From positions 1 through 17,237 of the forward strand of contig DJGH01000016.1 in the NCBI GenBank assembly GCA_002431635.1: a stretch of 17,237 bases of DNA, written 5' to 3'. Position 1 is the first letter of the stretch. The number at the start of each line of letters is the position of its first letter. Below, in pieces: positions 15,730 through 17,237 of the stretch. This stretch comes from Petrotoga sp. UBA5851 (lineage in GTDB: Bacteria > Thermotogota > Thermotogae > Petrotogales > Petrotogaceae). Below the pieces are notes generated by a model, which had not been told where the DNA came from, did no database searches, and saw only the letters and a list, made by a program, of their open reading frames with translations. The translations under genes and the position numbers were made by a program.

Positions 15730-17130
15730 TTAATATTCCATTATATTTCTGAGAACCTTTTCATGTGATTTTCTGTACTCTTTTATCTGCTTATCTGTTT
15801 CAAAAGTTTTCTCCTGTTGCTCCCGCCAATAAGCTTGCTCTTTCTGGGCATTTAACTGGGCAACTGTTTTGTTCTGCTGTTCAACCCATGTAAAGTACTT
15901 AAGATTATGCCATCTCATGCGGTTCTCCCTTGTTCCTTCATATACTCCGCAGGTATCCTGCTTGAGCAGTATCCTTTCTATATCTCTTACTGCACTTTCA
16001 ATTGTTATAGCCGGCATTTCCTGCATTACTGAACGGTACCTGCCTATACTGTCGGTTGCTATTATCATGATATTTTCATCTTCTCCTAAGTTGTAAAACC
16101 TTGCTGTCTTTATAGCTGCAATAAGGTTTGCAACGCCTGATATTCCAAAGTTATGCGATATCATGCGGGCATTTGACTCACCTGCTGTCTGCACAAGATA
16201 TGGAAAAACAGACTCATCTGTAAAGTCCTTGAGTATTTTTTTGCTGTCTGTATCATCAACTAAAACCACAGCATCAGTATTCATTACATTATGTATCCAG
16301 GTTACGTGCTTGTCTCCTATTCCCTGGATATCGTGCTCGCCATATCCATTAAGCGATACGGTGGGACACTGTACGGGCTCCATCGCAACGCATTTACAAT
16401 CTGCAAATTCCTGCTTTACCCTATCAGCACTTGCAAGAGTTCCCGCTGATCCTACTCCAAGAACTACAGCGGCAATTTTCTGATTTCCAATCTTATTTTC
16501 CCTTACCAGTTCAATCATGGAGTTTCCGGTTACATACCAGTGGAAACGGTAGTTGCCAAACTCCTCAAACTGGTTCAGAACTCTCACATGTTCCCTGTCT
16601 GAGTTGTAGAGCTCTTTGCTTTTATCATATATTTCCTTCACATTAGACTCGCAGCCTGGTGTGGCAACTGCTTTTGCACCATATGACCTTATAATTTCAA
16701 ACCTTTCCCTGCTCATCTTTTCAGGGAGAAGCACTATGGAATCATAGTTCATGCGTGATCCAACCCATGCGCCACCGATCCCGTAATTCCCAGTCGAGGG
16801 CCACACAAGGGTGTGAATTGATGGATCAACTTCACCGGTAACTGTCTTTTCGGCAAGAATTGCATATGTTGCTCCTACTTTATGGCTTGCAGAGGGAAAA
16901 TCTTTTGCATACATTACCACAATATTAGCTTTTATGCCTGTAAGCTCATGCGGAACCTCAAAAAAATAAAAGTGATTATCTATATCTCTCCATGTTATGT
17001 TGTAAAGGTTTATAGGATGCAAGGGGTCTTCCGTTCTTTTTCTCCATGCTGTTCTCCTTATTGTTTCTTCTATCTTCCACGGATGAAGCATTTCTTCAAA
17101 GGTCGGCCCTATCACAGGAATCTTTTCCAT
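15730..17130 (-). CDS. PLP-dependent fold-type II lyase-like enzyme with long charged C-terminal tail
   Basis: First gene of the operon, 466 residues. The core is cysteine-synthase/ammonia-lyase-like: PLP lysine K84 in SASHKVGATY (80-89), PSTGNYGIGG (111-120) as the cofactor loop, GVGSAGTLAS (225-234) as the phosphate-binding glycine loop, and ATDSIGRYRS (about 359-368), matching the end of the CysK-type core. An extra tail (about 370-466) is rich in E, K, Q and R and probably helical. It sits where E. coli has YgeX (diaminopropionate ammonia-lyase), but the PLP-lysine motif and overall pattern are not those of YgeX (about 400 residues). A related elimination releasing ammonia from a diamino or ureido acid is inferred; a cysteine-synthase-like role is the main alternative. 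The start has GGGGGTG (17135-17141) upstream. Confidence 0.85.
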   Translation of the reverse strand: MEKIPVIGPTFEEMLHPWKIEETIRRTAWRKRTEDPLHPINLYNITWRDIDNHFYFFEVPHELTGIKANIVVMYAKDFPSASHKVGATYAILAEKTVTGEVDPSIHTLVWPSTGNYGIGGAWVGSRMNYDSIVLLPEKMSRERFEIIRSYGAKAVATPGCESNVKEIYDKSKELYNSDREHVRVLNQFEEFGNYRFHWYVTGNSMIELVRENKIGNQKIAAVVLGVGSAGTLASADRVKQEFADCKCVAMEPVQCPTVSLNGYGEHDIQGIGDKHVTWIHNVMNTDAVVLVDDTDSKKILKDFTDESVFPYLVQTAGESNARMISHNFGISGVANLIAAIKTARFYNLGEDENIMIIATDSIGRYRSVMQEMPAITIESAVRDIERILLKQDTCGVYEGTRENRMRWHNLKYFTWVEQQNKTVAQLNAQKEQAYWREQQEKTFETDKQIKEYRKSHEKVLRNIMEY

Positions 17131-17177
17131 TTTCCACCCCCATATGTTTAATTTGAAAAGTATTATTCAGCATTAAT

Positions 17178-17205
17178 ATTATATTACTTTTCCTTTTAAA
17201 AACAA
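17178..17205 (-). promoter_or_regulatory. Probable promoter of the ten-gene purine operon
   Basis: Read on the minus strand, TTGTTT (17200-17205) and TATAAT (17178-17183) are separated by 16 bp. Transcription would start near 17171, giving a leader of about 40 nt. The -35 box lies within an imperfect inverted repeat, TTTTAA (17194-17199) and TTAAAA (17210-17215), which could be an operator. No riboswitch-sized structure fits in the leader. No further promoter is evident between the ten genes, whose gaps are at most 20 bp. Confidence 0.6.
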
Positions 17206-17237
17206 AGGCTTAAAATGAACTTTTTTAACTTTTTTTC

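Noticed and set aside
15730..17130. Calling the first operon gene ygeX (diaminopropionate ammonia-lyase)
   Set aside because: Position fits, but the PLP-lysine motif, the length and the C-terminal tail differ from YgeX as I know it, so only fold-type II PLP enzyme is supported.
5023..17130. Selenocysteine (in-frame UGA) in operon proteins
   Set aside because: All reading frames are continuous with family-typical ends. Selenium, if used, would be a labile cofactor and cannot be read from DNA. No selD or yqeB/yqeC is present here.
5023..17130. Plus-strand open frames of 60-146 codons opposite the operon
   Set aside because: They are antisense to well-supported genes with conserved catalytic residues, and none shows a recognisable family motif.
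1..17237. Mobile element, CRISPR array or genomic-island boundary
   Set aside because: No transposase, integrase, tRNA, terminal inverted repeats or spaced direct repeats are visible.

Overview
The window is chromosomal-looking DNA from an anaerobic bacterium with an AT-rich genome. Clear Shine-Dalgarno sites (AAGGAGG, AGGAGG), TATAAT-type promoters and T-rich intrinsic terminators fit a low-GC Bacillota (Clostridia-like) host. The sequence alone does not settle the phylum, and a spirochaete or fusobacterium is not excluded. I see no rRNA, tRNA, CRISPR array, transposase, integrase or phage gene.

Left part (1-5014). A minus-strand pair encodes RecN (DNA repair) and a membrane-anchored protein with a degenerate formylglycine-generating-enzyme (SUMF1) fold. 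Divergent from recN is acetate kinase, with a good promoter and a strong terminator. It is followed by an unrecognised alpha/alpha-toroid (terpenoid cyclase/prenyltransferase-like) protein that converges on the next operon.

Right part (5023-17130). Ten minus-strand genes read leftward from a promoter near 17180-17205. They are separated by -29 to +20 bp, so they almost certainly form one 12.1-kb operon. In transcription order: a fold-type II PLP enzyme, YgeY (M20 hydrolase), YgeW (carbamoyltransferase family), a dihydropyrimidinase/hydantoinase, SsnA (amidohydrolase), a PreA/DHOD-like flavoprotein with two [4Fe-4S] sites, a threonine-synthase-like PLP enzyme, then the FAD, [2Fe-2S] and molybdopterin subunits of a molybdenum hydroxylase. 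YgeY, YgeW, SsnA, hydantoinase and a Mo hydroxylase are the signature of the E. coli ygeWXY-hyuA-ygfK-ssnA-ygfM-xdhD locus. That set has been linked by co-occurrence to selenium-dependent molybdenum hydroxylases, and more recently to oxygen-independent uric acid/purine breakdown in gut bacteria.

Proposed joint role (inference): the Mo hydroxylase interconverts purines, the flavoprotein reduces the purine or a product, two amidohydrolases open the rings, YgeY and YgeW remove amide/ureido groups (possibly yielding carbamoyl phosphate), and the PLP enzymes release ammonia from the remaining three-carbon diamino acid to give a pyruvate-level product. Acetate kinase next door could harvest ATP from acetyl phosphate but is separately transcribed. 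This version differs from the E. coli locus: there is no recognisable YgeX or YgfK, two other PLP enzymes and a short PreA-like flavoprotein are present instead, and the Mo hydroxylase is split into three subunits. Those differences are the most interesting content of the window.
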